From Typhlomys cinereus (taxonomy: Eukaryota; Chordata; Mammalia; Rodentia; Platacanthomyidae): a DNA stretch of 64,000 nt. The notes under the pieces are model-generated. The model saw only the letters and a list, made by a program, of their open reading frames with translations, ran no database searches and was not told the DNA's origin. The stretch lies in NCBI GenBank assembly GCA_023101885.1, contig JALPQD010000405.1, positions 1,120,722 to 1,184,721 on the forward strand, in the 5' to 3' direction. Each line of letters begins with the position of its first letter. The first letter of the stretch is position 1. A program made the position numbers and the translations under genes. Of the stretch, positions 1 through 10,813 are shown in pieces.

Positions 1-1230
1 TGTTTAAAAAGTCTTGTTTGGCATCCAGAAGAAAAAAAAGAAGATGGGAGTCTGGACTCAGCCCTCTGATCCTGCCATTCTCCTGTCTGTCACTGAGGGA
101 CACACAGCAGATAGGAGGCAGCTGGAAGATTGGCAGGTGTAGCGCACGCCTAAGCTTGGGGGTCAGGTCCTCTTTACGTTATTTTTCTGCTCCTGCCTGT
201 TTCCCCTTTGGTTTTATCATCTCCATAGTCAGTTGGTACAAGCTGACTTTGCACAAGATCAGCAGCCTCTTACAGCTCAGCTGGCGTAATGTCAATCAGG
301 ATCATGTACAAAATATAGCCACGAATGCAAGGGGTGGCTCCCAAGAGGGAATATCCCAAGATGCCACGACACCTGGGGGGTGCCCGGTGTGTCTGCGTTT
401 TCTCCAAAGGGAGCTTTGATGCATGCTGAAAAATAAAACTTTGAAACTTCTACTCTCTCTGTTACAATTCTTTTTCCTGTCCAGGGCAAGCAATTCTTTG
501 CTCATCTCAGGGAATGAACTTGGAAGTTCAGGGTGTCACCGACACACACTCTGCTATACCACCAGAGGAAGACAGCAGTGTCTCAGAAGACCTGAGCTTA
601 GATTTATGGCCTGTAAGATCTGTGTGTCTGCGCAGTGGACAGGACTCCAGCCTCTTTTCACCGGACCACCGGACCTTGGTTACCTTTGGGAAACGACTTC
701 TGTTTCCCTCCCCACCCGAGAGACTCAGGGTAGAGCTGTGTTCATTTCCTCTGTCACTCCTCTTTTCCTTTGTACATTTCAACTGTCTTACACTTCCTTT
801 ATGGGAGTGTAAGCTCCTCTTCTCTTTGGAATGGAGCCTATGTTTTTTGTTTTTTGTATTTTTTAATCCTGGCACTTCTCCCTTACTGAGACACTTGGAA
901 GCAGCTTGTAATTTACCATCTTGCCCAGAAAACCCAAGAGTAGCTCTGTTGTTGTACCTTCGAATTTCCTAATATTTTCTTCTGCCATATCTAATCTGCT
1001 CTTGGCCTTTTTCAAAGTATTTTTCATCTCAGGGGACACAGTTTTGATCTTGATACTTTTAATTGGTATCCTTTTGTAACTACTCTGTGTCTTTTGACTT
1101 TCAAAGTATATCAAATATTAAAATAATGGTCATTTTTAATGTTTTTTTCTGTCTCTTCTAATACCTGGATCAGTTTTTATTGGTGGTTAATCTCATTATG
1201 CTATGCATCATTATATTTTTTTAAAGCTTT
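1..1230. other. Intergenic, unassigned
   Basis: No supported gene. AATAAA near 430 inside TGAAAAATAAAACTTTG could belong to an old LTR, but I cannot place its ends. Confidence 0.5.
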
Positions 1231-1545
1231 TACGTGTGTGTGTGAAATGTTATATAATGGGGGCTATATGCATGTGTGTATTTGTGGATATAGATTCTTG
1301 TGGAGGTTAGGCGATAGAAGGCCATTAGGTATTCTGCATTATCACTGCCCACCTCATCCCTTTGGGCCAAGGTCTTTCAATGAACCTGGTGCCAGACTGG
1401 TATTTCCTATCTCTGACACAGATGATGCTGGAGTTACTGGTGAATGCTTGGTCAACTCACAGCTCTTTACTTAGATACTGGGATCCAAACCAGATCCTTA
1501 AGCTTCTGCAGCAAGTTCTTTGACTCATTGTTTCATTTTTTCAGC
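1231..1545 (-). repeat. Old B2/B4-related SINE
   Basis: It has GT-rich tail sequence on the left, TTGTGGAGGTTAGGCGATAG in the middle, and GATCCAAACCAGATCCTTAA with GCAGCAAGTTC at the right, a degraded antisense tRNA-derived head. Confidence 0.5.
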
Positions 1546-1554
1546 CTCTTTAAT

Positions 1555-1670
1555 TTTGTTTTTAACATAAGGTCTCACTATGTAGCCCAAACAGGCTTCT
1601 AACTAGTGATCTTTTTGACTCAACATCCCAAGTGCTGAGATTATAAGCATGAACCCCCACACCTGGCTCT
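1555..1670 (-). repeat. B1-like SINE (7SL-derived)
   Basis: The + strand reads AAGGTCTCACTATGTAGCCC and AAGTGCTGAGATTATAAGC then CACACCTGGC, the antisense of a B1 element. Confidence 0.65.
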
Positions 1671-1679
1671 GTTGTGTCC

Positions 1680-3139
1680 TTAATTAGATGTTAGAAATTG
1701 TGAATTTTGCACTTTTGGGTCCTGTCTATACAGCTCTCTGTTTTTTTAATTGTATTCGTATAAGTTGTCTTGAGATTTTCCTCTGGACATCAAATTTCTT
1801 GGAAGTAATTATATATTTTCATGTCTTACTTTTGAGTTTTTAAACCATTGCAGGGGAAAGTGATCAGCCTCAGACTGATTATTACTTCTGAGACAAGACT
1901 TTACTGAATTTTCTACCCAGTGCCCGGAGGATTATGTTCCAACCGATGTGGAACTCATTTTTCTTTCTCATGGTTCACGCCTTAGTTCAGGTGCATGTGT
2001 TGGTGTCATGCATACCCCAGGGGACCTCTGTAGCTGTCTCCTCTCTAGCATACTTGCCTAAGAAATATGACTGACTTGGCCCCTCAGGATAGTCGCCTCT
2101 GCTCCAGCTCAGGACTGCCAGGCGTCATCTCAGTTCTCAGTGGTAGCTGGAAATTCTGCTAAAGTCATATGCTAGGATAACCATAGGACTCACTTGGTAT
2201 ATTAGTGCCAGTGTCCTTCATTGTCTGGTGTCTACCATCTTGGAGCCTTTTCATATGTCATTTGTTGGCCGTTTATAAAACAACTCTGCCCTGGCTAGAA
2301 TGTGGTGATTCTCGGAACCAATTTCACATCCTAAATCCCTGACATGATCACCCTAACGGCACAGAGAGAGAACTATCTCGTGCAAGATTCTTCTAGCAAC
2401 TCCTTAGCAACTTCTGAAGGCCATACAACGTAGTCTGGCGGCTCTGCAAATCTCTCCCCTTCCTTCAGAGTTCATCAGATTTCCTCCTGCCAAGCTGTCC
2501 TGAGAGTTATTTCCCTTCCTGTCTGACTTTAAGCTATCTCTTCTGTTCTCATGCTCTTCTGCCTTAAAACTGAACAGTGACTCCCTTGGCCACAAGACCT
2601 TACCCTTTAATAAAACTTTCATTTCCTTTCTTTTTCAAATATCAAAACTTTAGTATTTCAAAAGATTTGAAATAGGAGGATGCTTTACAAAAAGTTGTGT
2701 AGGCAATAAAATTCCCAAAGCACTAGTAGAAATACGATATCACAGATTATCTCATAAAGTATAAAGACAGAAATAAATTTTGTGATTGTTCTTGTTGCTT
2801 CTTTTTTTCCCCTACTCCATCTAAACACCCAAACAAATCCACAGTTCCTGGCTATGAGGATCACACCACTCATAATTTCTACATAAATCTTCCAACACAG
2901 TAAGAAGAACTCATCACCCAGCTACGTACACTATCACTGTCCTCCAAACTCTTGGCTGGCTCTGCAACATTCACGCCAACATACTCAATACTACCTCCGA
3001 TCCCACACCACAGATTTTACCAGCTGGTCCAACCATCTCAGGCCCATAAGTAGCTATATTAAATTTAGCATATGCAGCAAGCTCCCTAATCACATTGGAA
3101 TTCCAAGCCAAATACTCCAGACAAGAGTTTAATGCTAGG
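1680..3139. other. Intergenic, unassigned
   Basis: No supported gene. AATAAA at about 2609 follows C/T-rich sequence and may be an LTR remnant. 2690-3139 has no recognisable content. Confidence 0.5.
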
Positions 3140-3740
3140 ATCCACATATAAAAAAGAACATGTGGTGTTTATCTTTCTGAGTCTGTGATAACTTGCTCAA
3201 CATTATATTTTCTAGATCCATCCATTTGCCAGAAAATTCTACAGTCATCCTTCCTGATAGCGGAATAGTATTTCATTGTGTCTGTATACCACAGTTTCAT
3301 TATCCATTCTTCTGTTGATGGGCATGTTGGCTGATTCCATTTCTCGCTATTGTAAAGAGAGCTGCAATGAACATGGTGGAACAGGTGTTGTTGTAGTAAA
3401 GATGTAGAGTCCCTTGGGAATATTCCCAGTAGGGGTGTAGCTGGGTCAAATGGTAGTTCCATTTTTAGCTTTCTGAGGAACCTCCACATTGATTTCCATA
3501 GCGACAGTACCAGTCCCATCAACAAAAAATAAGTATTTCCTTCTCTCCACATCTTTGCCAGCATTCATTCTTATTTGTTCTTATTTTGATCTTAGCTAAC
3601 CTAACTGAAGTAAGATGGGATATTGCAAGGTAGTTTTAATTTGTATTTTCTTGATGATCAGGGAAGTTGAACAGTTTTTAAGATATTTGTTAAAACTTGT
3701 ATTTCTTAAGTCTCTTCTTGTGTTAGTTTTTCTTTATAAT
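3140..3740 (-). mobile_element. L1 fragment, 3' part of ORF2
   Basis: On the - strand a frame open over 3169-3564 encodes an L1 ORF2p C-terminal region, seen as CPSTEEWIMKLWYTDTMKYY and SAIRKDD. The repeat continues to about 3740 with the ORF2 segment antisense to TTTGTATTTTCTTGATGATC. It is truncated and not intact. Confidence 0.85.
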
Positions 3741-4339
3741 GGATGTCTATGTTGACCTTATACATTATTGTAGAATCACTCTCCATCCTTTCCCTTTGTG
3801 ATGTAGCTTCATTTTTGTTTCAAATGGAAAGGTAAACATAGTTCCCCCCATTCCATCTTCACTAGAAACAGAAGTTGGTAGGTACTATTATTTTATATAT
3901 AATATATATATCAATATACATAAAAAACTGGGCCACTTACCATGAGCTATGCTAGGTAGTGACGGCATTGTGGTGAGTCATCAGGGTACAGCCCAAAGCC
4001 TCATGGCAAATTCATCTTGTTGTGATTAATTTCTTCCAGAAGGCAGCAAATGTGCTAGGTCCTGGATTTGTGCATGTAGACATGAATCAGATGGGAGCCT
4101 TCCTCCCAAGGAATTCAGCATTAGAAGAGACTGAGGCAAATTCGATAGTACAAATCAGACTGTGAGAGCATTATGTGTGAGATATACAGGCTGTAGGCAT
4201 AATGAAATACAATTAATTGATTCTGATTTGTGGCATAAGAAAAAAACATCATCAAAAAAGTGACATTCTAGCTGAACCTCAAAGACTTCCTAATTTTGAA
4301 CGGCGGCAAAGCAGAAGGAGGTGGAGATGAGAAAAATGA

Positions 4340-4640
4340 CTTTAAAAATATTACATTTACTTATGAGAGAGAGACAAGAGAACACGTACATGCCATGATG
4401 CATGGGTAGAGGTTGGAGAATGACTTTCAGAGTCAATTCTTATGGGCTTCTGGAGATCAAACTCAGGTCAAAAGGGTTACGACCATTCACCTTACCTGCT
4501 TAGCAATCACAGACACTCTTATTGTACTTGTTATTGTCTACGTCAGAGAGAGATGGTGAGACAGGGATGTGGAGTAGAGGGGCTTGCCATAGCACATATA
4601 TGGAGGTCAGAGGACAGTTCTTTTGTGGAGTCATTCTCTT
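4340..4640 (-). repeat. Two adjacent B3-like SINE copies
   Basis: Copy one (4340-4511) has GAGAACACGTACATGCCATG, TGGGCTTCTGGAGATCAAAC and ACCTTACCTGCTTAGCAATC. Copy two (about 4540-4640) has CATAGCACATATATGGAGG and GTCAGAGGACAGTTC but lacks the head. Confidence 0.6.
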
Positions 4641-4645
4641 TTTTC

Positions 4646-4718
4646 ATCAATATGTGGATTACAGGTATGTGGGTTACAAGTATATGGATTATAGATATGT
4701 GGATTACAGTTATGTAAA
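4646..4718 (+). repeat. Degenerate tandem repeat, about 17 bp unit
   Basis: Four imperfect copies of a unit like ATATGTGGATTACAGGT occur in a row, inside the tail of a SINE remnant. Confidence 0.6.
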
Positions 4719-5465
4719 CTCAGGACAGCGGGCATTCTGAAGGAGCCTCTTTTCCCACCGAGTCATCTTTGGGCCCATGGATGGCATTTTAATGGTGTTA
4801 CTTGGCAAAGATTAACAAACCCTAATCCATCCATTCACCTGCTTGAAACTTGTTTTTCCTCTCCACAGCTTCACTCTCCTTGTTCTTGAAGATGCATCGA
4901 AGGAATGACAATGAACGAGAGGAATGGCCATTTTTGGAATGGAAAGAAGGCAGAGTAGAGGACTTGGTCTCTCTGGACATCACCTTTCATGACATCTGCT
5001 TCAGAGGACTTGAACTCTCACAGGAGGGCTCCCTCAGGAGGGAGGGAACAGAAGCAAGCTCGTTGGAAGTTTGCAGAAATGTCTCCAGATTCACAGCAGT
5101 GTTCCCCTCAGGAACCAACACTACTTCTGCAACAATCTGTTGGAAGCCCTTACAGGCTGGCAGGAGGCCAAGGGGAACAAGGGTGAAGATATGCCGCCCT
5201 CATTCCAGAGAGTCTGGCTCAGTCCCAGTGAGCTGGGCAGCCCATAGCAAAGTCATGAATAAGCAGACTGCCAGCATCCTCGCTCTTTCCAGTGCTCTTC
5301 CCTCCTTCTCCACCCTCACTCAACCGCTCATCTCCTGCTTGCTGGAGGAGCTCAGAGGGTGCTCGGCCACTTACTGCAAGACATTTGCCTTTCAGAAGCA
5401 CACTAGTCGGGGTTCCCTAGAGGACAGAACCGCTGCTGGAAGAAGTGAATATTACAAAAGAAGAT

Positions 5466-5832
5466 TGTAGCAGTGACTCTCCTCTGTTGCTGTGAGACTG
5501 AGGCTCAAACAACTTAAGGGGAGAAAGGAGGATTTATTTAGCGTACCGTTTAAGAGGGGAGATACAGTTCTTCCTGGCCAAACAGGCTGAAGGCAGGCTA
5601 AGTTACATCGACCAAGGAGGCTGAGAGCTGCAAAACTATACGCTGCTGATTGGACTCCCTCACTCGAGAAGGACAGGGTTAACCAGCCTCAAGCTCCGCA
5701 CTCTGTGACTGCCATCCCCTAACAAGCCTCCACCTCCTAAAGGTGGCATGCCTTTCCCAAACAAGTAAAGATTAAAGCACATGAACCTGTGGGGGGTTGG
5801 GGGGGGGACAACTCACATGTCAAACCATGACA
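5466..5832 (-). mobile_element. ORR1-like MaLR LTR
   Basis: On the - strand it starts TGTCATGGTTTGACATGTGAG and ends AGTCACTGCTACA, with CCTCCTTTCTCCCCTTAAGTTG near its 3' end, as in ORR1-type LTRs. Flanks are AAGAT and GCGAT, only a partial duplication. Confidence 0.7.
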
Positions 5833-6242
5833 GCGATTGATTAGATTGAGTTATACTATAAGCACTGGCCAATTCAACCGTAGCTGTCTGTACGTTTAGT
5901 GCAGCTCTGTCCCAATCTGGTACTAAAGACCTGGAAACTACCTGGTCTTTGGTCTGCTGTTGGAAGGCCCAAGAAGCTGGAGTTGGATGTTAGCAAAGGA
6001 TGGCTGAAGCAACGGAGACAGGCACACTGAGCAGCAAGAACCGAAGGAGACAAGTGGGCAGGGGAGGCTTTCCTTGGGTGGTTGTTATCTGGGCAGCTGT
6101 GGTACAGCCCACTGTGAGCTTCTCCTTTTGGAGAGTCCTGTCTGTACCTCGCAGGCACCTGCAGAAGCAACTCTCTCAGTTGATTACAGATCCAGCTACA
6201 TCAATCAAGGGGCGCTTACATACGCGAAGTAATGCTTTTTCT

Positions 6243-6314
6243 TTTTTTTTTTTTTTTATTATTATTATTTATTCAATTGTGTGTGTGTATGTATGTGCGC
6301 ACGCGCGTGCGTGC

Positions 6315-6359
<45 letters not shown>

Positions 6360-6569
6360 ACCACAGACGAATTCGGGAACCACCATGGACCAACTCCAGC
6401 TCCTTCGTGTTTACTCTGCCCCGGAATTCACAGGCTCCGCCCTACTAGGACCGGAAGCGGAGGCCGCCTCCGCTTCTGCCTGGCGTCTATACGTGGGATC
6501 TGGGATCTGAACTCAGGACCTTCTGCCTGCAAGGCAGAGGCTTAACCCCTGAGCCACCTCTCCAGCCCC
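6243..6569 (-). repeat. Young B2-superfamily SINE
   Basis: Full length, flanked by GAAGTAATGCTTTTTCT at 6226-6242 and 6570-6586 (17-bp duplication). On the - strand it has the tRNA-derived head GGGGCTGGAGAGGTGGCTCA, a GC-rich body and a (CA)n then AT-rich tail. Confidence 0.9.
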
Positions 6570-6669
6570 GAAGTAATGCTTTTTCTATGCTACAAGTCTG
6601 TACTTCTAGACTGGCAATCAGGGCCATGTCTAGTCCCAAACACAGCATACTACTCCCACCACAGCTATT

Positions 6670-6830
6670 ATAATTATTACTATTACTTCTGATGTTGCTA
6701 CTGAGTTCTCTCTTCCTCCTCCTCCTTCTTCCATCTCTTCCTCCTCTTCTTCTTCTCCCTTCATTGTCCTCCTCTACTACCTCCTCCTTTTTTTTTTCCT
6801 TCCCCTTCCTTCCTTTTTTTTCTGCATAGA
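6670..6830 (+). repeat. Pyrimidine-rich simple repeat
   Basis: TCC/TTC-rich sequence (CCTCCTCCTCCTTCTTCC and similar) with T-runs. No coding signal. Confidence 0.7.
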
Positions 6831-6869
6831 ATCCCTTTATCTTAACTCACAAATAAAAAATTCACAACT

Positions 6870-7147
6870 GGGGCTGGAGAGACAAAGGCTAGGGTTAAAG
6901 CCTTTGTCTAGCAAGCAAACTTGAATCCCAGATCCCATATAAAAATGCCAGACAGAAATGGTGGTGGCCTGTACTTCCTGTCCTGGAGGGCAAACCTGGG
7001 AAACACCAGAGTAAAGCAGTAACAACCCAGGATAATATCCGAAGCACCCTTAGGCCTCCAGACACAAATACGCTTGTTCCCTCTGGTACACGCACATTAA
7101 ATACATCACCCCCCCCCCACACACACACAAAGCCATAAATAAAAAGT
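6870..7147 (+). repeat. Older B2-superfamily SINE
   Basis: Head GGGGCTGGAGAGACAAAGGC, then GAATCCCAGATCCCATATAA, and a tail CACACACACAAAGCCATAAA. It is more diverged than the young copies. Confidence 0.75.
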
Positions 7148-7149
7148 AA

Positions 7150-7620
7150 TATGACAAATGGTTTAAGGGGGCCATTCAAACCCTTGCCCAGCTCCAAATC
7201 TTATACATCTCAGTGAACAACTTTCCCTGCTCACTACATTTTTATGGTAAGATAACTTGGCCATCAGAGGTGATTTTCCACTTCTGCAGTGTGAGCATCT
7301 TGATTGGATGAATCCATTTGCAATTCTGCATTGCTTCAGCAACAACTTTGAAACCCTTATAGTGCTTGACATCACGCTGGTTCTATCCTGGAAACACTCC
7401 AGAAACTGATCTGAAAATGGCAAGAACTGCCAGAGTGCCAAGTCTGGCACCCACGTGTGCCCCCCTACAGAGGCCTCAGCTATATTGCCTACAGTGGTGG
7501 CCATGTGAGTCATCAGACTTGGCCATCGGAGTGCATGCAGTAGCAGGTCAGCGACTGCTGGCAGCTGAGCTGCAGGCGAAGGCATGGGCTACGGTGGCCA
7601 GGGAGCAGGTCTGATCTGAG
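7150..7620 (-). pseudogene. Possible degraded retrocopy (weak)
   Basis: The - strand holds a mixed frame with a segment reading KHYKGFKVVAEAMQN in another phase than the longest open frame, as if a coding sequence had suffered frameshifts. I do not recognise the parent gene. It may be chance. Confidence 0.2.
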
Positions 7621-8489
7621 GGGTCCACTTCTCTGGTGGCTTCAGCTTCTACGCCCACATCCTCCGTGTCTGTCTGCTACTCTAGAGATACGAAACTACT
7701 CAAAACAAAAAGCACTTCTCGTCCCATGCAAAATCAAGTGCAGTAAAGTGAGGCACAAAGCACTGGATCTCAGACCTCTCCTGCTGGCAGCTGGAGGGGG
7801 TATACAAGGTCACAAGGCTTTATCGTGCTCAGTCCCCACTCCTAGCTAGTTTACTGTACTTACCTTTAGTCTCAGGTAGTATATGTCCCTTCTTTTGGAA
7901 GCCCTTCCCATACAGAGCTACTCTGATACATTGTAGCTCTGCAGAGACCACAAGTGCCTTACTGTTTAGCTGCAGCAGGCAAACAGTCATTATTTGGTTT
8001 CTGGAAATGATCCTCATAAGGAAGGTGCTGACATCTATGTTACCATTGATAATACCCACTGAGTCCTTATTTATTACAAGGCAAGAAGCAGTCTAGTGAC
8101 CTTTCCTTTAGATTATCGGGAAGGAGAGAGAGGTAAACAGAAGATGGAGGAAATTTCTGGAAGGATAGCTCTTGAGGGCTAGTAGTAGGTCTCTGTGGAT
8201 GTGGGGTAGTTTCTTTACAACAACAGTTTTAGTTTTTAGGAATTAACGTGGGGGTCCACAGGCTTCAGAAGATTCATGATCTGTCTGACACTGATTGAAC
8301 TCTTACCCTATCTAATAGCTGCATGTGCATTTCTTTAAGCGGGTCAGCAGCCTCCAGAGACTTTCAGAAGGTGTCGGCACAGAAAAAAGTGATAGTTCCA
8401 GACATGACTATCAAGTAGAATAGGTGGTAGCCTCATGCGGACATTAGGTTTATATTAAATTGTAAGAGACTGGAAACATGGAAGTTTCT

Positions 8490-8640
8490 CACTTAAAGTG
8501 TGATGGGTGTGGCGGCCTCCTGTAATTCTATCGTCGGAAGTAGAGAATGTGGTGGCAAACCCCTGAACAAGTTGGATAATCAGAGTAGCCCCATTAGGGG
8601 GGTTTGATTATGAGACTGCGTCTCAAAAAGAATGAAATTG
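8490..8640 (+). repeat. B1-like (7SL-derived) SINE
   Basis: GGGTGTGGCGGCCTCCTGTA, CAACTTG-type middle and GAGACTGCGTCTCAAAAAG give the order of a diverged sense B1 element. Confidence 0.55.
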
Positions 8641-8983
8641 AAGGAGTAATTAGAGATAGCCAGGCCATTTTGTAAAACTCCCACCTTGGCTGGAATCTGG
8701 CAATTTCCCAAAGTGAACCCACCAGCCACTCCCACTTATCTTTCCCCACATTCTTTCACTGGTCACCCCAACTGCCATGCTTCCTCAGCAATCCCTTGCA
8801 AGATCTGAAAGCTATGAAAGACAGAGGTCCTCTCCGGTGGGCTCTGCCGATTTCCCTAGCCATGTGGTTCGTGGCCACTTTCCTCTGATTGCTAACTTGA
8901 AGCTAGCTGTCTCTTCGGTTCTAATGCTCTCTTACCTGTGGCTCCTTGGCCATCGCTCCCTCAGCTAAAAACAAAACAAACAA

Positions 8984-9271
8984 GGGGCTGGAGAGGTGGC
9001 TCAGGGGTTAAGCCTCCGCCTTGCAGGCGGAAGGTCCTGAGTTCGGATCCCAGATCCCACATATAGACGCCAGGCGGAAGCAGGGGCGGCCTGCGCTTCT
9101 GGTCCTTGTAGGGCGGAGCCTGTGAATCCCGGGGCAGAAGGAGGTGGAGGCGTCCATGGTGGTTCACGAATTCGTCTGTGGTTCTACGCACACAGACACA
9201 CACGCGCACGCACACATACACACGCATATGCACACAGTTGAATAAATAATAATAAAATTAAAAAAAAAAAC
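8984..9271 (+). repeat. Young B2-superfamily SINE
   Basis: Head GGGGCTGGAGAGGTGGCTCA with Pol III box-B-like GAGTTCGGATCC, a GC-rich body and a CA-rich then AATAATAATAAAATT tail with A-run. Confidence 0.88.
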
Positions 9272-9369
9272 CCTCATATTTCTCAAATCTTTCCCTTGAG
9301 TTTGTTTCTCTTTATCAATGGATCTCTTCGTCGATTTTACTCAAGATCGTAGAGTTGCTTTCTATCTTC

Positions 9370-9680
9370 TACCTGCCAGGCTGCAGGAAATTATCTAATT
9401 AATCTGGAAAGGCCCAGCCCGTAGAGGGTGGGACCATTCCCTGGGAAGGTGGATAAGATAGAGCTGATTCACTGTTTAGTAGACTGGCAAGCTGTAAAAT
9501 ATGCCCTCTCTCAATTCTGTCTTCCTGGAGGTATGGTATATCCAGTTACTCACACTTCTGCTGGTAACGCTCCTGTCATTATGAACTGTTAATCTGAAAC
9601 CCTGGTTAGAATAAACCATTTTCCCCTAACTAGACTGACTCCAGGTCAAGTGCTTGGAACCCACTAGCATAAGGCATCCC
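9370..9680 (+). mobile_element. Diverged MT-like MaLR LTR, sense, upstream of Rcn1
   Basis: Recognised by GGCCCAGCCC...GGGTGGGACC and by AATAAACCATTTTCCCC, the two best conserved parts of MT LTRs. The 5' part is missing and edges are approximate. It lies about 0.5-0.9 kb before the CpG island in the same orientation as Rcn1. Confidence 0.55.
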
Positions 9681-10362
9681 ATCACTGCAAAAAAGTCACA
9701 TGGGACAGAGATTCACTGGTAATATTAGACCGAATTTAATAATATATTCATAGGATGAATCATGTAGTGGTTAGTAAAACGAATCGTCAATATTTAGAAA
9801 GGAAAACTTTTTTTTTTTTTTTTTTTTTGGTACGTTTGTTTATGAAACGGGCCTTTCTGCCTTACTCTCCCTGGGAATTGGAATGCACTGGGCTTTTCTT
9901 TTCACAGGGTTGAGGTAGGACTTCGGTCAGCTGCCTGGGGCGGCTGGACGTTAAATTTAGGAATGTCCCTGGGGCCACGCCCATCCTGGGCTCCTAGATT
10001 CTCAGGCATGTAACCAAACTCCACATGGTGCCAACTGGTGCTAAGCTGGGTTTGAGGGCACATCTGGGGCAGGTCTGGGGCTGAGGACCCTGCTCTGGTG
10101 GGAAGTCGAGGAGAGGCAGCACAGCTGCCCTCGCCAGAAGGAAAGGGAGAGAGATTTCATCCGGAACATCTGTTGCTTGACAAAGAACTTCTTGCCTGTC
10201 TTCCAGCGAGCCTTCCAGTCCGCATCCCGTACGCCTGGGCCCGCCCCTCGCGTCGAGATCACGGGGAGGGGCGAGGCTTAGGGAAACCCGAGCCGGACGC
10301 CCACCACCCCGGCAGGCGACGTGGCTCGGCGGTCCCGGCCTCCCCCGGCCGCTGCGCCCGGG

Positions 10363-10367
10363 CCAAT
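10363..10367 (+). promoter_or_regulatory. CCAAT box (NF-Y type) in Rcn1 promoter
   Basis: GGCCAATGGG lies 193 bp before the start codon. I checked for the ER-stress element arrangement CCAAT-N9-CCACG. The downstream half is AGCAG, so a canonical ERSE is not present here. Confidence 0.5.
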
Positions 10368-10430
10368 GGGCGCGTGAGCAGGGCGGCCCGAGCCTCCCCG
10401 CGCCAGCCCGACGCGCCCCTCGGCGGGACA

Positions 10431-10440
10431 CGGGGCGGGC
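10431..10440 (+). promoter_or_regulatory. GC box (Sp1/KLF type) in Rcn1 promoter
   Basis: CGGGGCGGGC lies about 120 bp upstream of the ATG, in a TATA-less CpG island. This is a typical position for Sp1-dependent initiation. Confidence 0.45.
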
Positions 10441-10559
10441 CCTGCCGCGCCGCCGCCGTCCCCTCCCCCGCCGTCCCCGGCCCCGCCAGCGCCGCGCTCC
10501 GAGCCCCCGATTCCACGCCGCCGCCGCCGCTCGCTCCGAGCCGCCCTCTCCTCCGGACC

Positions 10560-10813
10560 ATGGCGCGCGGTGGCCGTGGCCGCCGCCTGGGACTCGCGCT
10601 GGGGCTGCTGCTGGCGCTGGCGCTGGCGCCCTGGACGCTGCGGGCCAAACCCACAGTGCGCAAGGAGCGCGTGGTGCGGCCCGACTCGGAGCTGGGCGAG
10701 CGGCCACCCGAGGACAATCAGAGCTTCCAGTACGACCACGAGGCCTTCCTGGGCAAGGAGGACTCCAAGACCTTCGATCAGCTCACCCCGGACGAGAGCA
10801 AGGAGAGGCTAGG
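10560..10813 (+). CDS. Rcn1: Rcn1 coding exon 1
   Basis: This exon starts at an ATG in a strong Kozak context (GGACCATGG) and encodes the signal peptide, the basic N-terminal stretch ([11 protein letters not shown]) and the acidic linker with the N53 glycosylation site. It ends two bases into the Gly85 codon at the donor AGG|GTGAGG. The ATG was chosen because it gives the signal peptide and the known RCN1 N terminus, although the frame stays open further upstream to an ATG at 10098. Confidence 0.95.

Larger units (their letters stand above)
3741..5465. other. Intergenic, mostly unassigned
   Basis: Apart from the two B3-like copies and the short tandem repeat, nothing is recognised. A frame open for 206 codons (4850-5470) runs into an ORR1 LTR and shows no domain. 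Confidence 0.5.
7621..10199. other. Intergenic upstream of Rcn1
   Basis: Contains the B1-like (8490), young SINE (8984) and MT-like LTR (9370) entries, and a T-run at 9809-9828. No gene seen. Confidence 0.6.

Noticed and set aside
2161..2620. Possible LTR ending at the AATAAA near 2609
   Set aside because: No TG...CA termini or target duplication could be located.
4850..5470. A 206-codon + strand open frame
   Set aside because: No recognisable domain, biased composition, and its end runs into an ORR1 LTR.
10363..10381. Possible ER-stress response element at the CCAAT box
   Set aside because: The sequence nine bases after CCAAT is AGCAG, not CCACG.
9994..10739. Long antisense open frames (up to 237 codons) over the CpG island
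   Set aside because: GC-rich DNA has few stops; the peptides are Arg/Ala/Gly/Pro-rich without domains, and the region is explained by Rcn1 exon 1 and its promoter.
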